Notes: generated by a model not told the origin, from the sequence alone. A stretch of DNA of 64,000 nucleotides from JAYRZB01 sp041916675 (GCA_041916675.1 JAYRZB010000003.1:310001-374000); one strand, 5' to 3'; positions 25,380 through 36,067 are shown, counted from the first letter of the stretch. Program-made: numbers and translations.

Positions 25380-27452
25380 ATGATTGCCCGCCCAATTGAG
25401 GCTGGGAACTTCACCATGCTCGGCGCGAACTGGGATGGTGAGGGAACAAACTTTGCGCTGTTTTCCGCGCATGCTGAGCGTGTCGAGCTATGCCTTTACG
25501 ATGACAGCGGCACCGTAGAAACCGCTCGCGTGACGCTGCCGGAGTACACCAACGAGATCTTTCACGGGTACATGCCGGGAGTTGGACCGGGCCAGCGCTA
25601 CGGCTATCGAGTGCACGGGCGGTTTGCGCCGGAGGAAGGTCATCGGTTCAATCCCAACAAGCTCCTGCTCGACCCTTATGCACGTCAGATCGAGGGCGTG
25701 ATCGACTGGTCACCGGCGCTCTATGGCTACGATGCCGATCACCCCGACAAGGACCTCAGCATGAACGGGCTCGATAGTGGCCCGTTCATGCCCAAAAGCG
25801 TGGTCACCGACCCACATGCGATCGATTGGGGCGCAGATAAGAAGCCGCAGACCGGCTGGACCAAGACCATCTTCTACGAAACGCACGTCAAGGGCTTCAC
25901 CCAAATGCATCCGGCCGTGCCTGAGAACATGCGGGGGGCTTTCGAGGGCCTCGGTCACAGCGCTGCGGTGGACTACATCAAAAGCCTGGGCATCACGGCT
26001 GTTGAGTTGTTGCCCATCCACGAGTTTGCCGACGATGAGTTCTTGCTAAATCGAGGCCTGCGAAACTACTGGGGCTATAATTCGATCGGCTTTTTCGCAC
26101 CCGCGCAGCGCTATCTGGGCCCCAACGGCCTCCAAGGTTTTGCCAATCTGGTTCGGGCGTTTCATGATGCCGGGATCGAGGTCATTCTCGATGTGGTCTA
26201 CAACCACACCGCAGAGGGCAATGAGCTGGGACCGACCCTTTCATGGAAGGGGATCGACAACTTCTCGTACTACCGGACCATGCCGGACGAACCGCGCTAC
26301 TACATCAACGACACCGGGACGGGGAACACCGTCAATACCAGCCATCCGCGCGTGTTGCAGATGGTGACGGACTCGCTGCGCTATTGGGCAGGGCAGATGC
26401 ATGTGGATGGCTTCCGCTTCGACCTTGGCACCATCCTGGGGCGCGAGCCGAGCGGCTTTGACCAACGCGGCGGCTTTTTCGACGCGATGGCCCAAGACCC
26501 CGAACTGGCCAAACTCAAGCTGATCGGCGAACCCTGGGATATTGGGCCGGGTGGTTATCAGGTGGGTGGTTTTCCGCCGGGCTGGGCTGAGTGGAATGAC
26601 AAGTATCGCGACACCGTGCGCGACTACTGGCGCGACAGTGATGATACGGCGCGCGATTTTGCAGCGCGCTTTACCGGCTCGGGTGACATCTATGACCACC
26701 GCGGCCGCCGCCCCTGGGCCGGGGTCAACTTCCTGACCGCCCATGACGGATTCACCCTGGCCGATGTGGTTTCGTTCAACGAGAAGCACAACGATGCCAA
26801 TGGCGAGAACAATGCGGACGGGCATAGCGACAACCGCTCGTTTAACTACGGAGCCGAGGGACCGACGGACGACGAGAGGATACTAGCGGTCCGCGACAGG
26901 CAGAAGCGGAACCTGCTGGCAACGCTGTTGCTATCGCATGGAACGCCTATGCTGCTGGCCGGTGATGAATTCGGGCGGAGCCAGGGCGGGAACAACAATA
27001 CCTATTGTCAGGACAACGAAATTTCCTGGATCAACTGGTCGGAAATGCCGGTCGGCGGAGAAGCGCTGACGGCATTCGCCCGCAAGGTGATCGCCATCCG
27101 CCACGCTCAACCCCTGCTGCATCGCAGTTCGTGGCGGGATATGATGAGCGTGACTTGGCTCAATGCCCGGGGCGGCGAGCAGCTCGAAGAGCATTGGCAG
27201 GATGGCGGGGCGACGACGCTGGGTGTGCGGCTGTCGCGCGACGACCTGAAGAACCAGGACGGCATATGGTGGGAACTGATAGTGCTGTTCAACCCGCATG
27301 ATGGTGCGGTCGAGTTTGCCCTGCCTGAGCGCGGCGGTGGCAAGCGTTGGTCGGTTATAGTTGACACATGCCAGCCCGATGCCGCGCCCTATGATGCTGC
27401 AACCGATGCAGCCTTGCTGCTTCCACCCCGGTCATTGATGCTGCTGGCATAG
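25380..27452 (+). CDS. glgX: Glycogen debranching enzyme (isoamylase-type, GH13_11)
   Basis: A 690-residue cytoplasmic enzyme that hydrolyses alpha-1,6 branch points of limit dextrins from glycogen. An N-terminal CBM48 (about 8-110; LGANWDGEGTNFALFS) precedes a GH13 barrel. Catalytic residues are Asp348 in FRFDLG, Glu384 in IGEPWD and the transition-state Asp456 in AHDGF; region I is DVVYNHTAEGN. I chose ATG at 25380; TTG at 25365 is possible. It stands alone, without glgBAC, and ends in a strong terminator. Confidence 0.94.
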   Translation: MIARPIEAGNFTMLGANWDGEGTNFALFSAHAERVELCLYDDSGTVETARVTLPEYTNEIFHGYMPGVGPGQRYGYRVHGRFAPEEGHRFNPNKLLLDPYARQIEGVIDWSPALYGYDADHPDKDLSMNGLDSGPFMPKSVVTDPHAIDWGADKKPQTGWTKTIFYETHVKGFTQMHPAVPENMRGAFEGLGHSAAVDYIKSLGITAVELLPIHEFADDEFLLNRGLRNYWGYNSIGFFAPAQRYLGPNGLQGFANLVRAFHDAGIEVILDVVYNHTAEGNELGPTLSWKGIDNFSYYRTMPDEPRYYINDTGTGNTVNTSHPRVLQMVTDSLRYWAGQMHVDGFRFDLGTILGREPSGFDQRGGFFDAMAQDPELAKLKLIGEPWDIGPGGYQVGGFPPGWAEWNDKYRDTVRDYWRDSDDTARDFAARFTGSGDIYDHRGRRPWAGVNFLTAHDGFTLADVVSFNEKHNDANGENNADGHSDNRSFNYGAEGPTDDERILAVRDRQKRNLLATLLLSHGTPMLLAGDEFGRSQGGNNNTYCQDNEISWINWSEMPVGGEALTAFARKVIAIRHAQPLLHRSSWRDMMSVTWLNARGGEQLEEHWQDGGATTLGVRLSRDDLKNQDGIWWELIVLFNPHDGAVEFALPERGGGKRWSVIVDTCQPDAAPYDAATDAALLLPPRSLMLLA

Positions 27453-27459
27453 ACTAAAA

Positions 27460-27491
27460 AGGACGCAGCCCGGGGGATCGGGCTGCGTCCT
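27460..27491. terminator. Bidirectional rho-independent terminator
   Basis: AGGACGCAGCCCG (27460-27472) and CGGGCTGCGTCCT (27479-27491) form a perfect 13-bp stem with a 6-base loop. On the minus strand it is followed by TTTTTAGTC, on the plus strand by CTTTGTTG. It serves both glgX and the convergent fasciclin gene. Confidence 0.9.
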
Positions 27492-27535
27492 CTTTGTTGC
27501 CGAAGGCCCGTCCGGGAGGAACGTGCCGGAGATGT

Positions 27536-28030
27536 TTACGGCAGCAGGACGGTGTCGATGATGTGGATCACGCCATTGTCGGCAGCCACGTCAGCGGTGA
27601 CAACCTTGGCTGTGTTGGAGGCAGCAACGGTGACGCCGTTGGCATCCTTGGTGACCTTGAGCTTTGCTGCCGGGTTGAGCGTGTCAACTTCGGTGGTGCC
27701 CTCGGCGATATCAGCCGCACCGACCTTGGCACCGAGCACATGCAGGGTCAGGATAGCCACCAGCTTGTCCTTGTTCTCTGGCTTGAGCAGGTCTTCGACA
27801 GTGCCCGCCGGCAGAGCCGCGAAGGCTTCATCGGTGGGAGCGAAAACAGTGATGTTCTCGGTGGTGGCAAGCGTTTCGGCGAGGCCCGCTGCGGTGGCAG
27901 CAGCGATCAGAGTGCCGAAGACGCCGGCGCCCTGGGCAGTTTCGACAACATTGGCGGCCTGCACAGAGGTAGCGGCAACCGGGGTTAGAGCGAGCATCAG
28001 GGCAACGGCGGTGGCTTTAAGGAACTTCAT
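27536..28030 (-). CDS. Secreted fasciclin (FAS1) domain protein
   Basis: A 164-residue protein with a signal peptide (KFLKATAVALMLALTPVAAT, cleavage near AQA-like VQA at 24-26) and one FAS1 domain: NITVFAPTDEAFAALPAGTV (H1 box) and NGVIHIIDTVLLP at the C-terminus (H2 box). FAS1 domains act in adhesion or the outer matrix; many bacteria carry such small periplasmic or secreted ones. ATG at 28030 has GGAG seven bases before it; an upstream extension is open but lacks the signal peptide at the N-terminus. It is transcribed alone. Confidence 0.92.
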   Translation of the reverse strand: MKFLKATAVALMLALTPVAATSVQAANVVETAQGAGVFGTLIAAATAAGLAETLATTENITVFAPTDEAFAALPAGTVEDLLKPENKDKLVAILTLHVLGAKVGAADIAEGTTEVDTLNPAAKLKVTKDANGVTVAASNTAKVVTADVAADNGVIHIIDTVLLP

Positions 28031-28179
28031 TCTGCTTCTCCGTAAATGACGCTCCGGGATTGTTTTGCGACCCGGATCACACGCTCTAACGGGCGATCGC
28101 AGCGGATGGATGAGTGCAGCTAGATGAGAACTTTGTGATTGATCTGCGCGGTGCAGCAACGCGTAAAGCGTGGTTTTGC

Positions 28180-30279
28180 CTAGTTGAGAAACACCGTCAC
28201 ATTGTCAGACCTGCCCTCGGCATCGACGACGGAAAGCGTTACAAAGCCGGGGCCATCGGGGTCCCAAGTGCCCTGCCGCGCGAAATCCGATCGCCCGAAA
28301 GGCGTGCCATTGGCAAAGAAGGTGAAGGGCGGGACACCGTTGCGCACCTTCATGATGAGCGGGCCACCCTGCCCCGTGGTCAGACCGAGATCGAGATCGA
28401 CACCATCACCCGGAAAGGCGATTTCGGGGGCAGCATTGCGCGCTACCATCTGCTCATCAGGATGGCGGAACCGCCGCAGCGGGGCTGGCAGTTCGCTGTT
28501 GGACGCGATGATCACGCCCGCAGGGGCCATGCTCAGCGGGACGGCGGGCGTGCCAAGGCGGTCGAAGCTTTCAAACAGGATCGGCGCGGCCGTTTCAATG
28601 CCAGACATACCGGGGACTGGTGCTCCATCGGGGCGACCGACCCAGACCCCGATGACTGTGCGCCCGTCAAAGCCAAGCGCCCAGGCGTCACGGTAGCCAT
28701 AGGACGTACCGGTCTTGTAGGCAATGCGTCCCGGCGAGCCATTCAGCGGTGGCGGCACGTCGGACAGGATATCGGCCACATACCATGCCGCCGCGGCATC
28801 GAGCACGGGAGCGCTGGTTTCGGCCGGATCGCTGGCAAGTGGAGCAACGCCATCGCGCAGGAACACCGGCGCACCGCCGCGAGCGATGGCGGCGTAAACA
28901 GAGACCAGATCGCGCAAGGTAACACCCACCCCGCCGAGCCCGACAGCCAGACCGGCTGCCATATCGTTGGGGAGCAGCGGATTGGCATGGGCCCGTTTGA
29001 GCCGGGACACGAGGCGGGCGGTGCCCACTGCATCGAGCACGACGACGGCCGGAATGTTCAGCGACTCCGTCAGCGCCTGACGGATGGTGACGGTGCCGCG
29101 ACTAAAGCCGTCAAAGTTCACCGGCACATAGGCACCAAAGGCGGTGGGGCGGTCTTCGATGAGACTTTCGGGGTGGGCCATGCCCAATTCGAAGGCGAGG
29201 CCATAGATCAGAGGCTTGAGCGTGGAGCCGGGTGAACGGACAGCCTTGGTCATGTCGACAAAGCCATCGCTCTCGGTCTCGAACAGACCTGCGGACCCTA
29301 CCGACGCCAGGATGTGCCCGGTGGCCTGATCGGCAACAACGATGGCAACGGATACTTTGGGATCGAGCTGCTGGGCGCGGGTTGCCCCAAGCCGCTCGAG
29401 CGCCTGCTGAAGGCGCTTGTCGATGGTCAGGTCTATACGCCGCGCGGTGGGTTGGGCCTTAAGCGCCTCTTCGGCCATATGGGCGGCAAGCATGGGGAAG
29501 GTGCGGCGCGCCAGCGGAATGGGCTCGCGCTTGGCGGATTCGGCTTCTTCGGCGGTGATCTGTCCGGCCTGCACCAGCCGGTCGAGCACCAGGTTGCGGG
29601 CGGCCAGCGCGGCCTGCGGGTCGCGATCCGGGCGGCGCGCTTCGGGCGATTGCGGCAATGCAACCAGCAGAGCAGCCTCGGCGGTGGTAAGGCGGGATGG
29701 CTCCTTGCCAAAGTAAGCTAGCGTTGCGGCGCGGATGCCCTCGATATTGCCGCCATAGGGCGCGAGCGTGAGGTAGAGGGTGAGGATGTCGGACTTGCTC
29801 AACTGCGCTTCAAGCGCCTGGGCATGCACCATCTGGCGCAACTTGCCATAAAGGTTCCGGGTCGGTTCGCCTTCTACCAGCCGGGCGACCTGCATGGTGA
29901 GTGTTGAACCACCAGAAACCACCTGCCCGCCGGCACTTGCGAACTGCCCGGCGGCGCGGAGCATGGACGACCAGGCAATGCCGTGGTGATCGCGGAAGGT
30001 GCGATCCTCATAGGCGATCAGCATCTCGATGAAGCGGCGATCGACCTGTTCCAGGGTGACCGGCAGCCGCCAGCGGCCATCGCGGGTGGTGAAGGGCCGG
30101 AGCAGCTGGCCGGACCGGTCGACCACTGCGACCGAAACCGGCAGATCGGCAAGGTTGGGCAGCGGCGGCAGATCACGCTCGATGCCCGCAATCATATAGT
30201 GGGCCTGAATTGCCCCGCCGGTGGCGAGGCAAAATAGGGCCAGAGCACCGGCAGCCAGCAGCCGCCGACGCTTGCTCAC
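28180..30279 (-). CDS. pbpC: Penicillin-binding protein 1C
   Basis: A 699-residue bifunctional peptidoglycan synthase. It has an N-terminal membrane anchor (about 8-26), a GT51 glycosyltransferase domain (about 55-225, with EDRTFRDHHG containing the catalytic Glu and GGSTLTMQVAR), a transpeptidase domain (about 290-560, with Ser352 in SPGSTLK, SLN, and KTGTS) and the C-terminal PbpC domain (about 610-699). It acts at the periplasmic face. Its start overlaps the A2M gene by four bases (30276-30279), the conserved pbpC/A2M pair seen in E. coli (pbpC-yfhM). Confidence 0.95.
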   Translation of the reverse strand: MSKRRRLLAAGALALFCLATGGAIQAHYMIAGIERDLPPLPNLADLPVSVAVVDRSGQLLRPFTTRDGRWRLPVTLEQVDRRFIEMLIAYEDRTFRDHHGIAWSSMLRAAGQFASAGGQVVSGGSTLTMQVARLVEGEPTRNLYGKLRQMVHAQALEAQLSKSDILTLYLTLAPYGGNIEGIRAATLAYFGKEPSRLTTAEAALLVALPQSPEARRPDRDPQAALAARNLVLDRLVQAGQITAEEAESAKREPIPLARRTFPMLAAHMAEEALKAQPTARRIDLTIDKRLQQALERLGATRAQQLDPKVSVAIVVADQATGHILASVGSAGLFETESDGFVDMTKAVRSPGSTLKPLIYGLAFELGMAHPESLIEDRPTAFGAYVPVNFDGFSRGTVTIRQALTESLNIPAVVVLDAVGTARLVSRLKRAHANPLLPNDMAAGLAVGLGGVGVTLRDLVSVYAAIARGGAPVFLRDGVAPLASDPAETSAPVLDAAAAWYVADILSDVPPPLNGSPGRIAYKTGTSYGYRDAWALGFDGRTVIGVWVGRPDGAPVPGMSGIETAAPILFESFDRLGTPAVPLSMAPAGVIIASNSELPAPLRRFRHPDEQMVARNAAPEIAFPGDGVDLDLGLTTGQGGPLIMKVRNGVPPFTFFANGTPFGRSDFARQGTWDPDGPGFVTLSVVDAEGRSDNVTVFLN

Positions 30280-33200
30280 CGGTTTGCGCCCTTGTCGTTG
30301 GCTTTTCCGACGGGTTCGACATCCTCGGTCAGATCATCGACGGGCTTGACCTTGGGGGCAAGGCCAGCGGGCGCGATCTCGATCGTGCCCGCATCAGTAT
30401 TGGCGCGCAGGTCGGGCCGATACATATCCTCGACCGTCGCCCCAGGCAGAACGAAGGTGCCCGGCGACACCGCCCGCACGAAGTAGGCGGCGGTGAAAGT
30501 TGGCACTGCCGAGCTGTAGCGATATGCGGCCACAAACTGGTCAGTGCGTGATTCCACGTGGGCAGGCATATCAGTGCGCAGCCATGCCAGATCGCCCACG
30601 CCAGCGGAAGCCGACAGGTCAGGGTTTTCGATCTCAAAACCTGCCGGAAGCGGATCGGAGACTACGTATTGTCCCGAACCAAGAGCATCGGCAGTGACTG
30701 TCAGTACAACCACGAAGCGGTCGTTCTGCGTGATCGGATCCTGAGCCGGATCAAAATCACCACCCGTCGGGGTATAAAAATTCCGGTAAATGGTGAAACC
30801 GGAACTGCTGGCCGGGGGCGGGGTGAGCGGAATGCCCGTCACCGATACCTTTGCCTCGGTCGGCTGGTTTGCGTTGTTGGCGAGCGAAATTTCGCTGCCA
30901 TCGAAATATTCCTGATCATAACGCTGGTAGACAGCCCCGGTGATAGATTCTCCCTTGACGCTGACAGAACCATCGCCAGCGTCCTTGGCCAGCGCCGCAG
31001 CGGCCACCAGGGTCCAGGCATCTTCCTGGGTTGAGGTGTAGACCGCCCGGTCCCGCATGTCAGCGAGGCGGGTAGTCAGCGCGCCAAGATCGATGCCAGA
31101 TGGCGTGAACTCAGCCACCAGTGCCACAACTCCGGCCATATCGCGCAACGGGCTGCCATAGTCGGAGCGGTAACGGCTGCGGTCTTCCGGGGCATCGAGG
31201 GCGGCAACAGCCGCATCGAAAGCCTCGGTCGCGCGGGTGCGATCGCCATAGAGGGCGAGCGCGGCACCCAGCTGGGCCTTGGCGAGTGGCGACCCGAAGG
31301 CATCGAGACGGGCCTCAAAATAGTAGCGAAGATCGCCAATGGCGGCACGACCGGCCTTGGCCAGGTCGTAGAGCGCATAGGCAATATCTTCGCCGCCATT
31401 GGAGAAGTCGGAAGCGTAGGAGAGCTGGTTGGCAAGATTATCGAGCGCCATGGTCATGGCCAGTTCGGGAATCTCGTAGCCCTCGGCCTGTGCCCGCAAC
31501 AGGAAGTCAGTGACATAGGCATCGAGCCAGAAATCGGTGTAGCTCGATGGTCCCCAGAGTCCGAAACTGCCCGCAGACGTCTGCTTGGACAGAATATTGG
31601 TGATGGCGGCCTTGACCCGCTCGTTAAGCGCGTCGTCGCTCCCAAGGCCAATCATTTCGGCAACTTCGTTGAGATAGAGCAGCGGCAGGGCACGACTCGA
31701 AATCTGCTCGGCGCATCCATAGGGATAGCGATCGAGCTGCATGAGCAGGCCGGGTACGTCGAGGCGGGCGATCGGCCCGATGGCCAGAGTCAGCGAGCCG
31801 GTGTGGGGCGCCATGGCGTCAAAGTAACTGGCACCGATCGTGACCGTTTTGCCCGGATCCAGGGTGAGCAGAGTGCTGGTGGTGATGGGCGCGCTGGTGG
31901 CACGCACGCCAAGCGTAAGCTCCTTGGTTTGGACTATGCCGGTTGGCCCGGTAACGGTGAGCGTGAGTTGCTGGTCGCCAATTTCATCACCGCGCAGGCC
32001 AAGATCGAGGCTGGTGCGGCCGCCGGCGGCGAGATTGACGATGGTCTCTGCTGCATCGGTCGAGAGGCCGTTTCCGGTTTCGAGGGCGACGCGATAGTCG
32101 CCGGCGGGGCCCGAAACGTTGTTGATCTCAACCAAGAGACGCGAATTGTCATCGAGCCGCAGGAAGCGGGGCGGAGACATGGTGACCACGACGGGATCGC
32201 GCACGATGACGTCCCTATCGGCGTGACCGACGGCGGTATCGGTCCAGGCCATGGCCATGAGCCGGACGGTGCCCGAGAAATCGGGCATCTCAAAACTCAC
32301 GGTCGCGGTGCCGTCGGGTCCAACCTCGACAATGCCCGAGTGCAAGGCGACGAGCACCGAGGTGGGCGGCGGTGTGCCAGGGCGCGAGGCTTCGCCATCA
32401 CCACCCGAACGGATGGCGCCGGCAAGGCCCTGGGTAGGATCGATCAATTGCCCATAAAGGTCGCGGAACTCCATGCCAAGCTGACGCTGGCCGAAATACC
32501 AGCCATCGGGATCGGGGGTCTTGAAGTTGGTGAGATTGAGAATGCCGAGATCGACGGCCGCGACGGCAACGTAGGCCCTTTGCCCGGCAGCGACGCCATC
32601 GAGCTTGATGGTGGTGGTGAAGGCCTGTCGCGGCAAGGCCTCGCCCGGAGCATCAACAGCCACGTTGAGCAGCCGGTTGCCCGGCTCGACATCGGCAAAG
32701 GCCAGCCCGAGGGCACGCGCCGGCATGCGCTTTTCGGCAGCGCTGGACGGACGGTAGAGCACGGCGGTGACATAGGCGCCGGGGCCCCACTCCTCGGTGA
32801 CGGTGAGATCAACAGACGTGCCTTCGGCGGGCACGGGCACAGCCCGCATGTCGATGATGCGATTGTCGACCACCATGACCAGCGCTGTACCGGCAAACTG
32901 CGGATCGAGTTTGAGGACGGCGGTATCGCCAACCTTGTACGCGGGCTTGTCGAGTGCAACCTGGAGCGTATCGGGTGTATCCGAACCAGCCTCGGCATAG
33001 TAGTAACCCGCGTAGAACTCGTAACTTGAGGACGTCGCATTTTCACCCGAGGATTCAATTTCGAGCAGGTAGCGCCCCCAATCGACCGGAGCTGAGATTG
33101 TTCCAGGGCCGTTACTCAGGAGATTGAGCGGGCCGTTGGCCACCTCACGGGTGGTGGTGATGGCTTCCCATTTCCAGGTGCTGCCATCGCGATACCACTG

Positions 33201-35852
33201 ATAGCTGGTATCGAGGCGGGAGAGCGTCCAGTTCAGACCGCCAACCGCTGCGATGCCGCCCGATGAATCAACAGCGCTGATGTCAAAGCTGGCCTCCGAT
33301 CCTTCGGCCAGACCGACGTTTTCATCAAACCTGGGGCGTATGCCGATGTGGTAGGGCCTTGAGTCGACCCCACGGGTCAGGCTGCGTTCGACGGTGCGTC
33401 CGTTTGTATCAACGAGGCGCAGGAGGACCTGGGCTTCGAGCGGGCGCGTCGTCGATTGCAGGCTGGGAACAGTGATGGTGGCAACACCGTCGCCGGCTTC
33501 ATCGGTGACCCCAACAATGCCCAGCGGTTGCCGGTCGGTCTGGAAGGTGTCATCCAGGCGGCCGAATGTGTATCCCGGCCAGCCCGCAATCGTTGATTTG
33601 GGCCGCAGAACAACGTCTGCCTCGATGGAAAGCCCGGGCGCCGTGGCGCCATAGAGATACTTGGCCGCAATGGCGATCTCGGAAGCCGTGTCAGGAACAA
33701 AAAGCCCGTTACCGGCGCTGATTTCGAACGCCAGCCTTTCGGGCTCAAAGTCTTCGAGCAGGAAGGTGACGTTTGACAGCGGGGCGGCATTGGGATCGGC
33801 ATAGAAACGGGCCTGCCAGGCGCCACGCATGGCGCCTTCGACCATATCAATGGCAGCGAAATAACCACCCGCACCCTGATCGCTGAGCACCTGGCGCTGG
33901 GCGACGACGCCATCGGGACGCTCGATCTCAAGGGTCAGGGGCAGATCGCGCACCGCACGGGCCTGCGGATCGCGCAGTGTGGCGGTGAGGAACACCGTTT
34001 CGCCCGGGCGGTAGATGCCGCGCTCGCTGGTGGCAAACAGGTCCAGCGGCCCTGGCGAGGGGCGGCCCTCAACGCCACGATCGGTGAGGTCGAAGGCAGG
34101 CTTGGTCAGGTCGAGGAAGGCATAGTCGCCACCTTCGGTTTCGGCAACGAGAAGCTGGGGCGCCCGCCCGCCTGCGCCGCGCGCCAGACCGGGGGCAAAA
34201 GTCACCCGGCCCTCGGCATCCGATACGGCTTCTCCTAGAATTTCATTGTTGACCGCAACCAGTTTGACCTTGGCGCCGGCGACTGGGCCAGCGCTATCGA
34301 GCGAGCGCACGAAGGCGTGCACGCCATCGTCGCCCGAAACAGTGGTCAGCCCCAGATCGGTGACGATGAACCACTGGGTGGCCAGTTCCTGCCAGTATTC
34401 CTGCTGCTCGCCATTGACCCGGGCGGTGATGACATAGGCGCCCGGCTGCGTGTCGGTGAGCACCTCGGCCACCGGGATTGCGGTGGTCGACAGTTCGTTG
34501 GGCTTGCCCTGCGCCAGATCGACCTGGCCGCGCCAGGCCTCTTCGCCGGTCTGGCTGGCAATATCCTCGGCCTTGTACTCGTCAAGCGTGCCGCGGAACA
34601 CACCATTGCGCACGGCGGCAGCAATCGAACGGTCACCGATGCGATAGATCACGACATCGGCGATCTCGGCATTGATCGAAGTGATCGGCAGACCACCGCC
34701 GAGCCCGGCAGGCATCACGTAGGCATTGTTGGCAAAGCCGACGAACGGCGCGCGATCCGGAACGTAAAGATCGAGCTCAACATCGTTCTGCAGGGTTTCG
34801 CCCGAGGCAGCGGGCAGGCCGGCGCGGAGCTTTACGTTGTAGCGCTGACCATGCTGCAAGCCCTCCACACAGATCTGGCTCTCCTGGGTTTCGATAGCAG
34901 CGGTGGGCGCGTTGGCCACAACCACATAGCCGGACAGATCGGTGCTGGCATCGGGCAGAGTTTCGGAGAACACCGCGCAGATGCGTGGCGTTGCCGCTTC
35001 GGCATCGACCACGTTGGAGGTGACGCGGAAGCCATGCTCGGCGACGGCGGCATCGAGTTCTGCCTGCAGGGTCTCGTCGTCCACCAGACCAATGCTGGCG
35101 CGGTAGGAGGCAATGGACTCGCGCCACATCTCGCGCACGGCCAGTGCGCGGGCAAGCGCAGCGAAAGCACCGGAGCGCTGCTCGACAGTTTCGGACAGCA
35201 ACAAGGCGCTCAGTGCCGAATAGGAGGCGGTGGACGCAAACTCGTAGCTGGAATTGCCCGCCTGCTGCTCGGCCTTGGCACGCGCCAGCGAGACATCGGA
35301 AAGCTTGAGCCAGAGCGCGGGATCGTTACGCATAATGCCCAGCGCCTGGCGGTAGGAAACCCAGGCGCCGGCCGGATTGGACTGTTCGACAGCCTGATCG
35401 CCAGACGCCACCAGATCGGCATATTCCAAACCTTCGGGCGCTGGGTCGGTGCGGGCCAGATCGGCGGCAAAGGATTGGGCGGACTGGATCAGGTCGTAGG
35501 CGGGGAACGGGATTTCAGCGGTGCGCTCGGCAGCAATGGTTTCGGCCGACGGGCTCATGGCGATCACGCCCGAGGTTGCGCCCTTGAAGGCAGTCTCCTG
35601 CCCTACTCCACCTTTTAGAAAACACCATCCGGCCTTCTGATTGAAGGTGAAGGCCCGGCAGAGGTTGTCGCCTTCACAGGCCGTCTGGCAGGCCGGAAGC
35701 TTGGTGCCCTTGATGACCTGATAGTCAAAGCCGGGGAGGTCGGTGTCGGGCTTGATTGTGGTGCTGCGCTCGGCGGCCTGCGCACCGGCCAGACTGAAGG
35801 TGAGGAACAGGGCGGCAACAACCCAGAACGCCGATCCCAAAAGACGCCGCAT
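30276..35852 (-). CDS. Alpha-2-macroglobulin family protein with PAN domain
   Basis: An 1858-residue periplasmic or secreted giant, a suicide-type protease trap that is thought to protect cells whose envelope is damaged, together with PbpC that repairs the wall. A signal peptide (about 1-25, ending AQAA) lacks a lipobox Cys, so unlike E. coli YfhM it is not an obvious lipoprotein. A PAN/Apple domain with Cys pairs follows (about 30-95; PACQTACEGDNLCRAFTF). MG domains and a bait-like region are followed by the thioester motif PYGCAEQ (Cys1380, Gln1383) and a helical thioester domain. ATG at 35852 has GGGAG upstream; the open frame to 36194 crosses a tRNA and is not used. Confidence 0.93.
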   Translation of the reverse strand: MRRLLGSAFWVVAALFLTFSLAGAQAAERSTTIKPDTDLPGFDYQVIKGTKLPACQTACEGDNLCRAFTFNQKAGWCFLKGGVGQETAFKGATSGVIAMSPSAETIAAERTAEIPFPAYDLIQSAQSFAADLARTDPAPEGLEYADLVASGDQAVEQSNPAGAWVSYRQALGIMRNDPALWLKLSDVSLARAKAEQQAGNSSYEFASTASYSALSALLLSETVEQRSGAFAALARALAVREMWRESIASYRASIGLVDDETLQAELDAAVAEHGFRVTSNVVDAEAATPRICAVFSETLPDASTDLSGYVVVANAPTAAIETQESQICVEGLQHGQRYNVKLRAGLPAASGETLQNDVELDLYVPDRAPFVGFANNAYVMPAGLGGGLPITSINAEIADVVIYRIGDRSIAAAVRNGVFRGTLDEYKAEDIASQTGEEAWRGQVDLAQGKPNELSTTAIPVAEVLTDTQPGAYVITARVNGEQQEYWQELATQWFIVTDLGLTTVSGDDGVHAFVRSLDSAGPVAGAKVKLVAVNNEILGEAVSDAEGRVTFAPGLARGAGGRAPQLLVAETEGGDYAFLDLTKPAFDLTDRGVEGRPSPGPLDLFATSERGIYRPGETVFLTATLRDPQARAVRDLPLTLEIERPDGVVAQRQVLSDQGAGGYFAAIDMVEGAMRGAWQARFYADPNAAPLSNVTFLLEDFEPERLAFEISAGNGLFVPDTASEIAIAAKYLYGATAPGLSIEADVVLRPKSTIAGWPGYTFGRLDDTFQTDRQPLGIVGVTDEAGDGVATITVPSLQSTTRPLEAQVLLRLVDTNGRTVERSLTRGVDSRPYHIGIRPRFDENVGLAEGSEASFDISAVDSSGGIAAVGGLNWTLSRLDTSYQWYRDGSTWKWEAITTTREVANGPLNLLSNGPGTISAPVDWGRYLLEIESSGENATSSSYEFYAGYYYAEAGSDTPDTLQVALDKPAYKVGDTAVLKLDPQFAGTALVMVVDNRIIDMRAVPVPAEGTSVDLTVTEEWGPGAYVTAVLYRPSSAAEKRMPARALGLAFADVEPGNRLLNVAVDAPGEALPRQAFTTTIKLDGVAAGQRAYVAVAAVDLGILNLTNFKTPDPDGWYFGQRQLGMEFRDLYGQLIDPTQGLAGAIRSGGDGEASRPGTPPPTSVLVALHSGIVEVGPDGTATVSFEMPDFSGTVRLMAMAWTDTAVGHADRDVIVRDPVVVTMSPPRFLRLDDNSRLLVEINNVSGPAGDYRVALETGNGLSTDAAETIVNLAAGGRTSLDLGLRGDEIGDQQLTLTVTGPTGIVQTKELTLGVRATSAPITTSTLLTLDPGKTVTIGASYFDAMAPHTGSLTLAIGPIARLDVPGLLMQLDRYPYGCAEQISSRALPLLYLNEVAEMIGLGSDDALNERVKAAITNILSKQTSAGSFGLWGPSSYTDFWLDAYVTDFLLRAQAEGYEIPELAMTMALDNLANQLSYASDFSNGGEDIAYALYDLAKAGRAAIGDLRYYFEARLDAFGSPLAKAQLGAALALYGDRTRATEAFDAAVAALDAPEDRSRYRSDYGSPLRDMAGVVALVAEFTPSGIDLGALTTRLADMRDRAVYTSTQEDAWTLVAAAALAKDAGDGSVSVKGESITGAVYQRYDQEYFDGSEISLANNANQPTEAKVSVTGIPLTPPPASSSGFTIYRNFYTPTGGDFDPAQDPITQNDRFVVVLTVTADALGSGQYVVSDPLPAGFEIENPDLSASAGVGDLAWLRTDMPAHVESRTDQFVAAYRYSSAVPTFTAAYFVRAVSPGTFVLPGATVEDMYRPDLRANTDAGTIEIAPAGLAPKVKPVDDLTEDVEPVGKANDKGANR

Positions 35853-35992
35853 ATCAGTCTCCCCTAAAGTCATCAGCCCCAGCGAGCTTATGTTTGAGAG
35901 ACATTGCGGTAAAGGTGCGACAAACACAAAGACTTGCAACAAATATTTGCCAGCCCGATTCAGCTTGGCACTTAAAGTTTTGCTGGAAGGAT

Positions 35993-36067
<75 letters not shown>

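Noticed and set aside
31803..35618. Two plus-strand open frames of over 400 codons opposite the A2M gene (31803-33029 and 34317-35618)
   Set aside because: They are exactly antisense to a well-conserved 1858-residue gene with thioester motif. Long antisense frames are expected from GC-rich codon bias and they contain no recognisable domain.
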